Source: an uncultured Clostridia bacterium
Lineage (GTDB): Bacteria; Bacillota; Clostridia; TANB77; CAG-508
Length of the DNA: 13,554 nucleotides
Direction: 5' to 3'
Assembly (NCBI GenBank): GCA_947584125.1
Contig: CANPWI010000024.1
Span: 1 to 13,554 of the forward strand
Both the position numbers and the translations under genes were made by a program. Positions 13,543-13,554 of this stretch are shown here, piece after piece. Under the pieces are notes generated by a model that saw nothing but the letters and a program-made list of their open reading frames with translations, ran no database searches and was not told where the DNA came from. Positions within the stretch are counted from its first letter, which is position 1. Each line of letters starts with the position of its first letter.

Positions 13543-13554
13543 TGATACACCTAC

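Overview
The window is chromosomal DNA from a very AT-rich Gram-positive bacterium, most likely an anaerobic clostridial Firmicute and possibly an uncultured gut lineage. The evidence is: strong AGGAGG-type ribosome sites, TTGACA/TATAAT promoters with frequent extended TGn -10 boxes, AGA as the dominant arginine codon, an N-terminal pseudopilin segment of the KGITLIALIITI type common in Clostridia, ScpB, and the lspA-RluD order seen in Firmicutes (lspA-ylyB in Bacillus). No species assignment is possible from the sequence alone.

Layout. Bases 1-195 are non-coding and hold a promoter plus a leader hairpin for a small charged protein of unknown function (196-474), which ends at a long hairpin terminator. 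An elongator tRNA-Met (572-648) follows with its own consensus promoter and terminator. Next come a secreted or surface pseudopilin-like protein with GLUG repeats (794-2347), a small XRE-type regulator with a possible Spo0E-like tail (2439-2795), and a convergent 52-residue protein on the minus strand (2834-2992). These last two share a bidirectional terminator. ScpB of the chromosome segregation complex is at 3138-3767.

A small membrane-anchored protein (3899-4222) is preceded by a promoter carrying three ATATTACA direct repeats at an exact 11-bp period. That is the geometry used by OmpR/PhoB-family regulators. The next genes downstream are an OmpR-family response regulator (4361-5038) and its sensor kinase (5048-6535), so the repeats may be that regulator's binding site.

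From one promoter at about 6585-6613, a tightly packed operon runs: polytopic GT-C-like membrane protein (6638-8305), signal peptidase II lspA (8317-8850), an RluD-family pseudouridine synthase (8822-9745) and an RluB/RsuA-family pseudouridine synthase (9746-10477).

The right end carries two convergent genes of conjugation-related type. One is a winged-helix protein resembling the replication-relaxation family (10547-11491). The other, on the minus strand, is a VirD4/TraG-like coupling ATPase (11527 to at least 13542, 5' end not certain). They are separated by a GC-rich bidirectional terminator. Together they suggest the edge of an integrated conjugative element or a chromosomally fixed DNA-transfer system, most of which would lie beyond the right edge of the window.
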